Source: Chelatococcus sambhunathii | GTDB taxonomy: Bacteria > Pseudomonadota > Alphaproteobacteria > Rhizobiales > Beijerinckiaceae | Assembly (NCBI RefSeq): GCF_001418005.1 | Contig: NZ_LIOL01000003.1 | Coordinates: 62,001 to 126,000 of the forward strand | DNA length: 64,000 bases | Direction: 5' to 3' | Shown: piece after piece, positions 25,455 to 34,791 of the stretch | How positions within the stretch are numbered: the first letter of the stretch is position 1 | Layout: each line of letters starts with the position of its first letter | Notes under the pieces: generated by a model | The model's database searches: none | The model's input: only the letters and a program-made list of their open reading frames with translations | What the model was told of the DNA's origin: nothing | Program-made: the position numbers and the translations under genes

Positions 25455-26558
25455 ATGACGAGAAGCGGCAAGAGAAAGACGATCTACGACCTGTCGGCCC
25501 TGTCGGGCTGCTCGCCGTCGACGGTGAGCGCGGTGCTCAACGGCTCGTGGCGCAAGCGCCGGATCAGCGAGAAGACCGCCACGCTCGTCCTCAAGCTCGC
25601 CGATAGCCAGCAATACACCGCCAACCGTCAGGCCCGCGGCCTGCGACGCTCCCGCTCCGGCCTCGTCGGCCTCCTGCTGCCGCTCTACGACAACCGCTAT
25701 TTCTCGTCGCTCGCCCAGACCTTCGAGGCGATGGTGCGGGCGCGCGGCGAATGTCCGATCGTGGCGAGCGCCAGCCGCGACCCGAGGGCCGAGCGCGAGA
25801 CGGCGGAAAGCCTCATCGCCTATTCGGTGGACGAACTCTTCATCTGCGGCGCGACCGACCCCGATGGCGTACACGAGATCTGCGAGAAGGCCGGGCTCAG
25901 GCACGTCAACATCGACCTGCCGGGCACTCGGGCCCCCTCGATCATCAGCGACAATTATGACGGCGCGTGCCGGCTTACCGAGGCCGTCATCCGCCACTGC
26001 GCCGCGACGGAACCACTGCGCCCGGAGGAGCTCTATATCTTCGGCGGGCGCGACGACCATGCGAGCCGCGAGCGCATCCGCGGCTTCCGCGCCGTCAAGC
26101 GCACGCTGCTGGGCGCCGACCCCGACGTCTGCATCCAGCCCACGGGCTATTCGGCCAACAACACGCGGCTCGCCTTCGAGGCGTTCTTCGCGCGCGAGGG
26201 ACGGCTGCCGAGGGCCATCATCATCAATTCAACCATCAATCTCGAAGGTTTCCTGCGCTTCATGGCGGGCTTCCCGGACGCCGCATTCAAGGATCTCGTG
26301 GTGGGCTGCTACGATTACGACCCGTTCGCGTCCTTCCTGCCCTTCCCGGTCATCATGATCCGGCAGGATGTCGAAGCCATGCTGGCCCGGGCCTTCGAGA
26401 TCATCGCGGATCCCGCGGCCGCGGCGCAGATCCATCTGGTGGCGCCTGAGCTCGTGCCGCCGCGCACGGCCCTCGCCGGCCCGCTCGACGCGCTGAAGGA
26501 CATACCGTCGCGGCCGGCGGGTCGCCCCACCGGCGCCGGCGTCGCTCATCCCGCATGA
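25455..26558 (+). CDS. LacI family transcriptional regulator
   Basis: A 367-residue regulator. The N-terminal helix-turn-helix reads TIYDLSALSGCSPSTVSAVLNG and is followed by the hinge helix and a periplasmic-binding-like effector domain (from about residue 70, GLVGLLLPLYDNRYF). It is divergent from the ribose-type ABC operon whose binding protein has the same kind of fold, so the imported sugar or a derivative is the likely inducer. It ends 18 bases from the convergent PPC protein gene. Unlike many relatives it has YDNRYFSS in place of the usual PDIxNPFF motif. Confidence 0.88.
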   Translation: MTRSGKRKTIYDLSALSGCSPSTVSAVLNGSWRKRRISEKTATLVLKLADSQQYTANRQARGLRRSRSGLVGLLLPLYDNRYFSSLAQTFEAMVRARGECPIVASASRDPRAERETAESLIAYSVDELFICGATDPDGVHEICEKAGLRHVNIDLPGTRAPSIISDNYDGACRLTEAVIRHCAATEPLRPEELYIFGGRDDHASRERIRGFRAVKRTLLGADPDVCIQPTGYSANNTRLAFEAFFAREGRLPRAIIINSTINLEGFLRFMAGFPDAAFKDLVVGCYDYDPFASFLPFPVIMIRQDVEAMLARAFEIIADPAAAAQIHLVAPELVPPRTALAGPLDALKDIPSRPAGRPTGAGVAHPA

Positions 26559-26576
26559 CGCGGCGCGGCCTGCCTC

Positions 26577-27416
26577 TCAGGCGTCCGCCACGATGAGTAG
26601 CTCGAAGGTTACGCAGGTCGCGTTGCCATCGTGCCGCAGGCGTCCACCGCCGATGGAGCCGTCCATGCCGACGAGCGCGATGTCGAGATCGCAGCGGCCG
26701 GCGCGCACGCAGCCCGCGGTGACGAGCACCTCGGTCGCGTAGGAGGCCATCTCCGGTGCTTCGGTGAAGGTCGCGCCGACGAGGCTGCCGATGCCGTGGA
26801 CCGAGGCATCGGCGATACCGCTTTCGCGGCAGATGCGCTCAATGGTCGGCACGATATCCTCGTTCGGCTTGATCGTGCAGGCCATCGCGCGGGCGCCGTC
26901 GTGCTGCGCCATCTCGGTGGGCACGGCGCGGAACAGCCGGAAGTTCGTCTCTTCATCCTCCCGCACATCGAAGAGCGCACCCGCAAGGCCCCAGGCGGCG
27001 ACCTCGACGGGCTCGCACAGGCACGAATCGAGCGGCAGGAGATGGCCCATGCGGCGCTCGCCGCCCGCCGGCGTCCAGAGACCGTGGCAGTGCAGGAACG
27101 GCTCGCCATCGCGGCGCCCGACGACGAGCCCGGCATCCTCGATCACCGTCACGCCCGCGGGCGCGAAGGTTTCGCTGTACCAGGCGGCGTGCGTATCGTC
27201 CGGCGCGGCGGCGGGAATAACGTAGCGTATCGGATCGACGCGGGCGCCGGCGAGGCGGATGTAGCCGCCGGCAAGGCCGGCCTCCGCGAAGGCGCGGCCG
27301 ACCGCCTCGTTGATGCTGGTGCCGGCGGCAAGCGTCAGCCGCAGCGGCACCGCCGCGCACGGTACGGCGAAGAAGCGTTCGCGGGAGACGGGCCCCGGGT
27401 GGCGGATGCTGCGCAT
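26577..27416 (-). CDS. tandem PPC/DUF296 domain protein
   Basis: A 279-residue protein made of two PPC (DUF296) domains. The first (about 1-140) ends in PFLHCHGLWTPAGGERRMGHLLPL, the histidine and GHL positions of the family; the second (about 155-279) has the degenerate DIALVGMDGSIGGGRL. PPC domains occur in plant AT-hook proteins and in bacterial single-domain trimers of unknown function; no AT-hook is present here. It is the last gene of an operon with two SDRs and an acyl-CoA synthetase, so an enzymatic or ligand-binding role is more likely than DNA binding. Confidence 0.72.
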   Translation of the reverse strand: MRSIRHPGPVSRERFFAVPCAAVPLRLTLAAGTSINEAVGRAFAEAGLAGGYIRLAGARVDPIRYVIPAAAPDDTHAAWYSETFAPAGVTVIEDAGLVVGRRDGEPFLHCHGLWTPAGGERRMGHLLPLDSCLCEPVEVAAWGLAGALFDVREDEETNFRLFRAVPTEMAQHDGARAMACTIKPNEDIVPTIERICRESGIADASVHGIGSLVGATFTEAPEMASYATEVLVTAGCVRAGRCDLDIALVGMDGSIGGGRLRHDGNATCVTFELLIVADA

Positions 27417-27426
27417 CGGAACCTCC

Positions 27427-28182
27427 TCAGGGCACAAGGCCCGCATGGATGAAGCCGCCGTCGACGGCGAGAATCTGGCCGTTGACATAGGCCGCATCCT
27501 CCGAGAGCAGGAAGGCGACCGCCCCGGCGATCTCGCGCGGCGTGCCGTAGCGCCGCTGGGGCACGCGCTCGATCCATTGCCGGCGCACATCCTCGGTGTG
27601 GACCGCCTTCGTCAGCGGCGTGTCGACGGGCCCCGGCGCGACCGCATTGACGCGGATACCGGCTGCGCCGAGCTCGGTCGCCATGACGAGCGTCAGCAGG
27701 TTCTGCCCGCCCTTCGATGCGCCATAGGCGCTGCGGCCTTTGTTTCCGGTGAGGCCCGACACGGAGGTGATGTTGACGATAGCGCCCGGCTCCTTCGCTG
27801 CCAGCCAGTGGCGCGCCGCGGCTCGCGAGACGATGAAGGATCCTGTCAGATTGACGTCGACGATGCGGCGGAAGTCGGCGACACTCGTCTCCACCGCCGG
27901 GCGGTCGAGGGCGATGCCAGCGCAGTTGACGACGCCTGCCAGGCGATGCTGTGCCGTGATCGTCCGGATGGCTGTCTCGATCCCGACTTCGTCGGTGACG
28001 TCGCAGGCGATGCCGTGCACCATGGGCAGGCCGAGGTCGCGGCAGGCCGAATCGAGCGCCTCGCGCTTCATGTCGATGAGGAAGACGGCTTGTCCGCGCT
28101 CGCCGAGAAATCGCGCCGTCTCGAGACCGATGCCGGAGGCGCCGCCGGTGACGGCGACGGCGCCCTTCTCGCTATTGCTCAT
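27427..28182 (-). CDS. SDR family NAD(P)-dependent oxidoreductase
   Basis: A 251-residue classical SDR: TGGASGIG cofactor motif at residue about 12, aspartate after beta-2 (LIDMKREAL, suggesting NAD preference), CAGI, catalytic serine in NITSVSG, and YGASK. It lies 11 bases upstream of the PPC gene and 10 bases after the acyl-CoA synthetase. A 3-hydroxyacyl-CoA or alcohol dehydrogenase role in the same pathway is plausible; substrate not known. Confidence 0.87.
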   Translation of the reverse strand: MSNSEKGAVAVTGGASGIGLETARFLGERGQAVFLIDMKREALDSACRDLGLPMVHGIACDVTDEVGIETAIRTITAQHRLAGVVNCAGIALDRPAVETSVADFRRIVDVNLTGSFIVSRAAARHWLAAKEPGAIVNITSVSGLTGNKGRSAYGASKGGQNLLTLVMATELGAAGIRVNAVAPGPVDTPLTKAVHTEDVRRQWIERVPQRRYGTPREIAGAVAFLLSEDAAYVNGQILAVDGGFIHAGLVP

Positions 28183-28192
28183 CGCGCCCTCC

Positions 28193-29812
28193 TCACGCTG
28201 GGGCCTTGCTGGCGATCTCGCCGCGCCGCTCCAGCTCCTCCCGGATCATCTTCTTCGTGATCTTGCCGTAGGCCGACTTGGGCAGGGCCTCCCAGAAGAT
28301 GAAGCGCTTGGGCATCTTGTAGCGGGCGATCTTGCCGTCCAGCCACCGGTCGAGCCCGAGGCTCTCGGGCGCGACGCCCGGCCGGGCGACGCAGACGGCA
28401 TAGCCCACCTCCCCCCACAGCGGGTCTGGCACGCCGACCACCGCGACTTCGCCGATGTCGGGATGCTGCAGGATCTTCTCCTCGATCTCGCGCGGGTAGA
28501 TGTTCGACCCGCCGGAGATGTACATGTCCGACGCGCGGCCGGTGATGTAGACGAAGCCGTCCTCGGCCATATGGCCGAGATCGCCGGTGCGGAACCAGCC
28601 GTTGCGGAAGGCCTTGGCGTTGGCTTCGGGGTTGTCGTAGTAGCCGGCGAAGACGGCCGGGCCGATGACGCAGATCTCACCCGTCTCGCCCGGCGCGACG
28701 GGATTGCCATTATCGTCCTGGATCTCGACCTGCATGCCCGTGCGCTCGAATCCGCAGGTGCCGATGCGCGCCTGCGGTCCGTCCTCCAGACTGTGGTAGA
28801 CCGGCGGGAGCACGGTGATGTTGCCCGTCACCTCGCCGAGGCCGAAATATTGCACGAGCACCGCCCCGAGCGTTGCGAGCGCCTTCTTCTGGTCCTCGCG
28901 GTACATGGGAGCGCCGGCATAGATGACGTAGCGCAGCGAGGAGTGGTCGAATCGGCCGACGCTCTCGTCCTCCACCAGCATCTTGAGGATGGTGGGCACC
29001 GTGAAGAGATTCGTCACCCGCCATTCCTCGACGAGCCGCCAGACGGTCGGCACGTCGAGCTTGTCCGTGGGTAGCAGGATGGTCTTTGCCCCGTGCGCCA
29101 CCTGCACGAGCTGGTGCACACCCGCCCCGTGCGACAAGGGCGCGACCACGACGGACGCATCCTCGCGCGTCGTGCCCGGCATCAGGTCGCACAGATGGTT
29201 GGTGATGACGAAGGCCATCTGACCGTGTGTGAGCACGGCCGCCTTCGGGCGCCCGGTGGTGCCAGAGGTGTAGAAGAACCAGCACGGATCGTCTCGCTCC
29301 ACCGCAACGCTCGGCACCGTCCGGCCGATGTGCTGCGCAACGAGGGCGTCGTAATCCTCGCCAAAGTCCGCCGGGCCGATGGCGATGGTGAACGCAAGAT
29401 CCGGCGCCGCCTCGCGACAGGCGTGCGCATGGTCGGGGAAGCCTGCGCCGCAGATGAGGCCGCGCGCGCCGCTTGCTTTGGCGAGATAGGCGACATCCTC
29501 CGGCGACTGGCGGTAGTTCGCCGGCACCCATACCGCACCGAGGCGGAAGCAGGCAAACATCGATTCGAACATCTGGTTGCAGTTGGCGGACTGGATGAGG
29601 ACCCGGTCGCCCTTGCGAAGGCCGAAGCGGTCGCGCAGGGCCGCCGCCATGGCGTCAACCCGCGCCTCCATCTCCCGCCAGGTCCATTGCTGCTCGCGCC
29701 AGACGAAACCGATGTCGTCCGGATTGCGCCGCGCCGTCTGGGTAAGGAAATGGGAGAGGTTCATCACCCGCGTGGAACAGGGCACAACCCCTCCGGGTGG
29801 CGTCATCGTCAT
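28193..29812 (-). CDS. AMP-dependent acyl-CoA synthetase/ligase
   Basis: A 539-residue ANL-superfamily ligase. P-loop YTSGTTGRPKAAVLTH, A5 motif YFGLGEVTGN, A7 GWFRTGDLGHM, hinge GRASDMYISGGSNIYPREIE and the catalytic lysine in SAYGKITKK are intact. It activates a carboxylic acid through an acyl-adenylate to its CoA thioester. ATG 29812 overlaps the IclR stop (ATGA) and has AGGAG nine bases before it; ATG 29764 gives a more usual N-terminus (MNLSHFLTQTARRNPD). The partner TRAP importer suggests the acid is imported. Confidence 0.9.
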   Translation of the reverse strand: MTMTPPGGVVPCSTRVMNLSHFLTQTARRNPDDIGFVWREQQWTWREMEARVDAMAAALRDRFGLRKGDRVLIQSANCNQMFESMFACFRLGAVWVPANYRQSPEDVAYLAKASGARGLICGAGFPDHAHACREAAPDLAFTIAIGPADFGEDYDALVAQHIGRTVPSVAVERDDPCWFFYTSGTTGRPKAAVLTHGQMAFVITNHLCDLMPGTTREDASVVVAPLSHGAGVHQLVQVAHGAKTILLPTDKLDVPTVWRLVEEWRVTNLFTVPTILKMLVEDESVGRFDHSSLRYVIYAGAPMYREDQKKALATLGAVLVQYFGLGEVTGNITVLPPVYHSLEDGPQARIGTCGFERTGMQVEIQDDNGNPVAPGETGEICVIGPAVFAGYYDNPEANAKAFRNGWFRTGDLGHMAEDGFVYITGRASDMYISGGSNIYPREIEEKILQHPDIGEVAVVGVPDPLWGEVGYAVCVARPGVAPESLGLDRWLDGKIARYKMPKRFIFWEALPKSAYGKITKKMIREELERRGEIASKAPA

Positions 29813-30666
29813 CGTGGCGATCTCCTGACCTGATTCCTCATGGCGGCCTGTCCGCGCGGCGAACCGCGGGTCGCGAACATCTGGGCGAGGCGCTCCTCGA
29901 CCACCCGCACCTCGAGCGCGAGATAGCCGGCAAGTTCGCTCTGGCGCTCGGGCTGCATGCGGCTGTCGATAGCTGCGATCGACAGCGCTCCGGCGAGCCG
30001 GCCGTCGGGACCCCGCACCACCATGCCGATGCCCCAGGAATTGGCGAAGATGAGCCCGGGGTTGAGCGCGAACCCCCGGGCGCGGGTCGCCGCCACGCCC
30101 TCGCGTATGCGCGATGCCGGCAGCATGGGATATTTCGCCTTGAGCACGGACTCGTTCGCCGCCAGCACCGCCTCCACCTCCTCGTCAGGCAAGGCCGCGA
30201 GCATGGCGAGCGAGCCGGCACCGACACCGAGCGGATGCTCGAACCCAGCCTGCAGCGCATGGGTGCGCACCGGATAGGTGCCCTCCTCGCGGTAGAGGCA
30301 CACGGAGAAGGTATCGCGCCGGACCGACAGGAAGCTCGAATCCTCCGTGCGCTTCGACAGCCGCGTCAGGCTTTCCATGGCAACCTGCAGCAGGCCGAAG
30401 CGCCGCGAGGCCAGCGAGCCGAGCACATAGGCCTCCTCGCCAAGGTAGTAGCGGCGGCTCGTCTCGTCCTGCTCGACGAGGCCGGCACGCATCAGCGCGA
30501 GCAGCAGGCGGCGCGCGGTCGGCTTGTTGAGGCCGCTCTCCTCGACAATGTCGGTGAGCGAGGCACCCCGGTCGGCGTGGCGCCCGACCATCGAGAGCAG
30601 GCCAAGCGCCCTGTCGACGCTCTGCGCCCCGGTCTGGTCGCGATCACGGGACAGCGCGAGGGCCAT
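29809..30666 (-). CDS. IclR family transcriptional regulator
   Basis: A 285-residue regulator with the N-terminal winged helix (QSVDRALGLLSMVG, then SLTDIVEESGLNKPTARRLLLAL) and a C-terminal GAF-like IclR effector domain (PLGVGAGSLAMLAALPDEE, and AISIAAIDSRM-like end). Unusually it is embedded in the operon it presumably controls, three bases after one SDR gene and overlapping the ligase gene. IclR relatives often respond to aromatic or short organic acids. Confidence 0.88.
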   Translation of the reverse strand: MALALSRDRDQTGAQSVDRALGLLSMVGRHADRGASLTDIVEESGLNKPTARRLLLALMRAGLVEQDETSRRYYLGEEAYVLGSLASRRFGLLQVAMESLTRLSKRTEDSSFLSVRRDTFSVCLYREEGTYPVRTHALQAGFEHPLGVGAGSLAMLAALPDEEVEAVLAANESVLKAKYPMLPASRIREGVAATRARGFALNPGLIFANSWGIGMVVRGPDGRLAGALSIAAIDSRMQPERQSELAGYLALEVRVVEERLAQMFATRGSPRGQAAMRNQVRRSPR

Positions 30667-30669
30667 GGC

Positions 30670-31473
30670 TCAGGACATCGGTCCGACGGCGCAGCTCTGG
30701 CCGCCGTCGACCGGCAGACACACGCCGGTGATGAAGCGCGCCTCGTCGGAGACGAGGAAGACGGCCGCGGCGGCGATGTCCCAGGCCGTCCCCATGCGGC
30801 CGGTCGGCACGAGCGCGTTGCGGGCGGCCACCATCTCCTCGACCGAGCCGTACTGGCCGGAGATCTGCTTGTAGATCATCGGCGTGTCGATGAGGCCGGG
30901 CATGATGCAATTGGCGCGGATGCCCTGCCGGGCATATTGCATGGCGAGGGCCACCGTCGCCTGGTTCACCGCCGCCTTGGTGGCATAGTAGGAGAAATAC
31001 GGATAGCCGACGTAGCGGATGGCCGCGAGCGAGGAAATGTTGACGATGGCGCCGCCGCCACCCGTCAACATGTGCGGCAGCACGGCCTTGGCGGTGCGAT
31101 AGACGGAGCCGATGTTGAGGTCGAGCGCGGCCTGGAACCGCTCCTCGTCAAGCTCGACCGGGCCGCCCATGTGGGTGACGCCAACATTGTTGTGCAGGAT
31201 GTCGATGGCGCCGAACGCCTCCATCGCGGCGGCAGCCGCCGTCTCGACCGACGCGAGGCTCGTCACGTCCGCTGCAAGCGCGATGGCTTCGTTGCCCTCC
31301 GCGCGAATGATCGCCGCCGTCTCGGCCGCGGCCGCCTCGGCAAGATCGACGCAGGCAACCCTCGCCCCTTCGCGGGCGAAGGCGACGGCGGTGGCCTTGC
31401 CGTTGCCCCAGCCGGGGCCGGACGAGCCGGCGCCGAAGACGATCGCGCATCTTCCCTTCAGTCGATCGGCCAC
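30670..31473 (-). CDS. SDR family oxidoreductase
   Basis: A 267-residue SDR starting at GTG 31473 (VADRLKGRCAIVFGAG). Its glycine motif is the extended form GAGSSGPGWGNGKATA found in one SDR subgroup; NNVG, catalytic serine NISSLAA and YYATKAAV (YxxxK) follow. There is no ATG near the start and the Shine-Dalgarno match (AAGGG) is 12 bases away, so the start is less certain. It belongs to the same catabolic operon as the IclR and ligase genes. Confidence 0.82.
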   Translation of the reverse strand: MADRLKGRCAIVFGAGSSGPGWGNGKATAVAFAREGARVACVDLAEAAAAETAAIIRAEGNEAIALAADVTSLASVETAAAAAMEAFGAIDILHNNVGVTHMGGPVELDEERFQAALDLNIGSVYRTAKAVLPHMLTGGGGAIVNISSLAAIRYVGYPYFSYYATKAAVNQATVALAMQYARQGIRANCIMPGLIDTPMIYKQISGQYGSVEEMVAARNALVPTGRMGTAWDIAAAAVFLVSDEARFITGVCLPVDGGQSCAVGPMS

Positions 31474-31553
31474 GGTCGATGTCTTCCCTTGTGATGAACT
31501 TCGCCTTTGCCGGCCCGCCGCGACGAGCACGACACGGACCGACGCAGGTCTTC

Positions 31554-31577
31554 ACCTCCCCTCGCCTGCGAGGGGAG
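31554..31577. repeat. perfect 11-bp hairpin, REP-like or terminator
   Basis: CCTCCCCTCGC and GCGAGGGGAGG form a perfect 11-bp inverted repeat with a two-base spacer, in the 169-base gap between the TRAP binding-protein gene and the SDR gene. The very regular shape resembles the palindromic intergenic repeats common in Hyphomicrobiales. It may act as a terminator or as an mRNA stabiliser; no T-run follows. Confidence 0.6.
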
Positions 31578-31642
31578 GAAGAAGCCTACCCTCATGGTGC
31601 GACTAGCGCCCGTCGCTCCTTGAGAGACCTGCTCCAGACCGG

Positions 31643-32650
31643 TTACGCTGGCGAGATCGCCTTCTCGAAGATCGCCCACGCCTCGTCGCCGTACTTGCTC
31701 TTCCATTCCGCATAGAAGCCGGCGTCGCGCAGCTTCTTGCGGAAGGAGTCGGGCTCGGGCTTGTTGAACTTCATGCCCTTGCCGGTCAGTTCCTCCTGCA
31801 GCGAGGCGTTCAGGGCGGCGACATCCGCGCGCTCCTTCACCGCCGCATCGTTGAGGTTCTTCGCCACGATGGTGCGCAGGTCCTCCGGCAGGCGCTGCCA
31901 GGCGCGCCTGTTGGCGAGGAACCAGAAGCCGTCCCACATATGGTTGGTGAGCGAGCAGTACTGCTGCACCTCGTAGAGCTTGGCGGTGGCGATGATGGCG
32001 AGCGGGTTCTCCTGCCCGTCGACGATCTTGGTCTGCAGGGCGGAATAGACCTCGGCGAAATTGATGCTCGCCGGTGCCGACTCGAAGGCCTTGAACATCG
32101 AGGTCCACAGCGGGCTCACCGGCACGCGGATCTTGAAGCCCTTGAGATCGTCGGCCGTGTTGATGGGCCCGGTCGAACTCGTGATCTGGCGAAAGCCGTT
32201 GTCCCAGATCTTGTCCATGACGACGAGATTGGCCTTCTCGATCTCGCCGCGCACATATTTGCCGAGGTCGCCATCCATGGCATGCCAGACAGCGTCGTAG
32301 TTGGGGAATGCGAAGCCCATGCCGCTGATTGAGGCGTTGGGCACCAGCGTCGACAGGATGAGCGGCGACAGCGTGAAGAACTCGACGCCGCCCGAGCGCA
32401 CCTGACTCAGCATGTCGGTGTCGGCGCCGAGCTGATTGTTGGGGAAAATCTGGATCGAGACGCGACCGCTCGTCTCCTCGCGGATCTTCTCGACCGCCTC
32501 CTGCGCGCGCTTGTTCATGGGATGCGTCAGCGGCAGGTTGTTGGCGTACTTGTAATTGAACTCGGCGGTCTGCGCGCCGGCATATTTCAGCGTCCCGGCG
32601 AAGGCGACCGAAGCGGTGCCTGCAAGCATCGTGCGACGAGAGATCTTCAT
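31643..32650 (-). CDS. TRAP transporter substrate-binding protein (DctP)
   Basis: A 335-residue periplasmic protein with a signal peptide containing an RR pair (MKISRRTMLAGTASVAFAG, possibly Tat; cleavage near AGA-QT). DctP motifs: FNYKYANNLPLTHPMNKRA, LKGFKIRVPVSP (ligand-binding arginine) and QTKIVDGQENP. The large fused permease gene lies 38 bases upstream on the same strand. It delivers an organic acid to that permease; the downstream ligase and SDRs then process it. Confidence 0.92.
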   Translation of the reverse strand: MKISRRTMLAGTASVAFAGTLKYAGAQTAEFNYKYANNLPLTHPMNKRAQEAVEKIREETSGRVSIQIFPNNQLGADTDMLSQVRSGGVEFFTLSPLILSTLVPNASISGMGFAFPNYDAVWHAMDGDLGKYVRGEIEKANLVVMDKIWDNGFRQITSSTGPINTADDLKGFKIRVPVSPLWTSMFKAFESAPASINFAEVYSALQTKIVDGQENPLAIIATAKLYEVQQYCSLTNHMWDGFWFLANRRAWQRLPEDLRTIVAKNLNDAAVKERADVAALNASLQEELTGKGMKFNKPEPDSFRKKLRDAGFYAEWKSKYGDEAWAIFEKAISPA

Positions 32651-32688
32651 GGGTCGTTTCCTCCTGATTGGACGTCTTCTTAATGTTT

Positions 32689-34557
32689 TCAAAGATAAGC
32701 CGTCGACAGCGCCGGAATGGCCGCGATCAGCAACAGCCCGACGACGAGCGCGCCGAGATAGGGCCAGATCGCCGCCATGGCCTCGTCCGGCGAGACGTCG
32801 CCGATCTTGCAGGCGATGTAGAAGCCGATACCGATGGGTGGCGCCATGAGACCGACGTTCATCGCCGTCACGATGACCATGGAATAGTGGATGTCGTTGA
32901 TGCCGAGCCGCGCCGCGATGGGAAACATGATCGGCGCCATCAGCACGATGGCCGGCAGCCCCTCGAGCACGCAGCCGAGCACGAGGAACACAACGATGCT
33001 GACGAGCATGAAGGAGAACCAGCCGCCCGGCAGGTCCGTCATGTAGCCGGCAAGCTGGTTGGCGAAGCCTGTCTGCGTCAGCGACCAGGCCATGGCCGAG
33101 GCCGTGCCGAGGATGAGCAGGATGGCGCCCGAGAGCGCCGCCGTCTCCACCAGCATGCTGTAGAACTTGCGCAGGCTGATGCCGCCATAGAGCACGATGC
33201 CGATGACGATGGCATAGAGCACCGCGATCGTGGAAACTTCGGTGGCCGTCGCGACACCGCCTCCGACCGCGCCGCGGATGAGGAAGGGCAGGACGAGCGC
33301 CGGCGCCGCGACGATGAGCGCCTTGCCGACGACGGCCAGTGGCGCGCGCCTGACCCCCTCCATGTTCTCGCGCGCCGCCTTGATGCGCGCCAGCACGGCG
33401 AGCACGACGAGCAGCACCATGGCAATGACAAATCCGCTCGTGAACAGCCCCGCGATCGAGACGCCCGCCACCGAGCCGAGCACGATGAGCACGATCGAGG
33501 GCGGCACCGTGTCCGCCATCGCCGCACCCGTGGCGAGCAGCGCGATCATCTCGCGCGGCTTGTGACCGCGACGCTTCATCTCCGGGAACAGCGCCGGCGC
33601 CACCGTCGCCATGTCGGACACCTTGGAGCCGGAGATGCCGGAGACGAGGAAGAGCGAGCCGAGCAGGACATAGGACATGCCCGCCTTCACGTGCCCGAGC
33701 AGCGAGGCCATGAACTCGACGATGGCCTTGCCCATGCCGGTCGCGTCGAGCACGCAGCCGAGCAGCACGAAAACCGGCACCGAGAGCAGGATGAGGCTCG
33801 ACATGCCCTCGTCAATGCGGCCGATGAGCACGATCACCGGCACATGCGTGCTGAAGAGGATGAAGGCGATCGTCCCCATGCCGAAGCAGAAGGCAATCGG
33901 CACGCCGGCAAGAAGACACAAGGCGACCACGCAGACGAGGAAGATGAGGATGTTCAGATTGCCGAGCGACAGGAAAAAAGGCGAGAAATGCCAGCCGAGC
34001 AGCCCGAAGGCAGCGACGAGCGCCACCGCGCCGGCAAGGTTCGGCAGCGTCGATTCCCGCACCGCATGGCCAACCGCGAGCGCGAACATGAGCACGAGCC
34101 CGACGACGAGCGCCGAAGCGCGGAAACTCATCGGGATGTTGAGCGCCGCCGAAGTGACGTACCATTCTTCTTCGACATATTCGACCGCCGGCATGATGAG
34201 TGCCATGAGGACGGCGGCGACGATGACGAGCGCGAGCGTGCTGACAAAGGCCCTGGCCCTCTCCGGCATGAGGCCGAGGAAGAGCGTCAGGCGCAGGTGC
34301 TCGTTGCGGTCGATGGCGATCGCCGCGCCGAGCATGGCAAGCCAGAGGAACGAGATCGACGCCGCTTCATCGATCCACACGATCGGCAGCGACAGCACAT
34401 AGCGCGACACGACCCCTATAAGGAGCAGGCCGACGACGGCAACGAGCAGAACCGACGCCACGAACTCGACCGGCCACATCAGGCGCGAGCCCGGCCGCGC
34501 ATCGACAACCTCCGACGGCGTCTCGAGCACCAAAGAGTCGTTGTTCGCGGCAGCCAT
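32689..34557 (-). CDS. fused TRAP transporter permease (DctQ-DctM)
   Basis: A 622-residue protein joining DctQ (four helices, residues about 25-185, with SLPIVWIDEAASISFLWLAM) to DctM (about 200-620, with FLVSGISGSKVSDMATVAP and VGLMAPPIGIGFYIAC). Fusion of the two permease parts is a known TRAP variant. ATG 34557 (MAAANNDS) has GGAGG nine bases upstream and replaces a longer open frame with no ribosome site. It is the first gene of the operon reaching to the PPC gene. Confidence 0.9.
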   Translation of the reverse strand: MAAANNDSLVLETPSEVVDARPGSRLMWPVEFVASVLLVAVVGLLLIGVVSRYVLSLPIVWIDEAASISFLWLAMLGAAIAIDRNEHLRLTLFLGLMPERARAFVSTLALVIVAAVLMALIMPAVEYVEEEWYVTSAALNIPMSFRASALVVGLVLMFALAVGHAVRESTLPNLAGAVALVAAFGLLGWHFSPFFLSLGNLNILIFLVCVVALCLLAGVPIAFCFGMGTIAFILFSTHVPVIVLIGRIDEGMSSLILLSVPVFVLLGCVLDATGMGKAIVEFMASLLGHVKAGMSYVLLGSLFLVSGISGSKVSDMATVAPALFPEMKRRGHKPREMIALLATGAAMADTVPPSIVLIVLGSVAGVSIAGLFTSGFVIAMVLLVVLAVLARIKAARENMEGVRRAPLAVVGKALIVAAPALVLPFLIRGAVGGGVATATEVSTIAVLYAIVIGIVLYGGISLRKFYSMLVETAALSGAILLILGTASAMAWSLTQTGFANQLAGYMTDLPGGWFSFMLVSIVVFLVLGCVLEGLPAIVLMAPIMFPIAARLGINDIHYSMVIVTAMNVGLMAPPIGIGFYIACKIGDVSPDEAMAAIWPYLGALVVGLLLIAAIPALSTAYL

Positions 34558-34791
34558 CCTGCGCGCCTCCTCCCGTTTTCCTCTCCGGCCCACCCGCCCT
34601 GATGACGGCGAGGCGGCACGCGATTCCACATTATGATTTTTGATGGCGTAGGAGAGCAGTCATCGCACGGAATGGCGAGGCAGGCAATACTGATCCTGCA
34701 GCGCGGAAGGTCCGTATCGTGGACTTACAACATCCGTCCGGTGGGCTTGAGCCCATCCGGACGCCCTCGCCAGACTTGGCCCGCCTCGGGA
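34558..34791. other. intergenic region upstream of the TRAP operon
   Basis: A 234-base gap. The AT-richer part around 34624-34645 (TTCCACATTATGATTTTTGA) is the only stretch that looks like a promoter, reading toward the TRAP operon. Nothing coding and no clear terminator for the end of the GGDEF-EAL gene's neighbour is seen. Confidence 0.35.

Noticed and set aside
29797-34602. Long plus-strand open frames opposite the IclR, SDR and TRAP permease genes
   Set aside because: Low-complexity, highly charged composition (strings of R, H, D and E) and no family motif; typical antisense shadows of high-GC genes.
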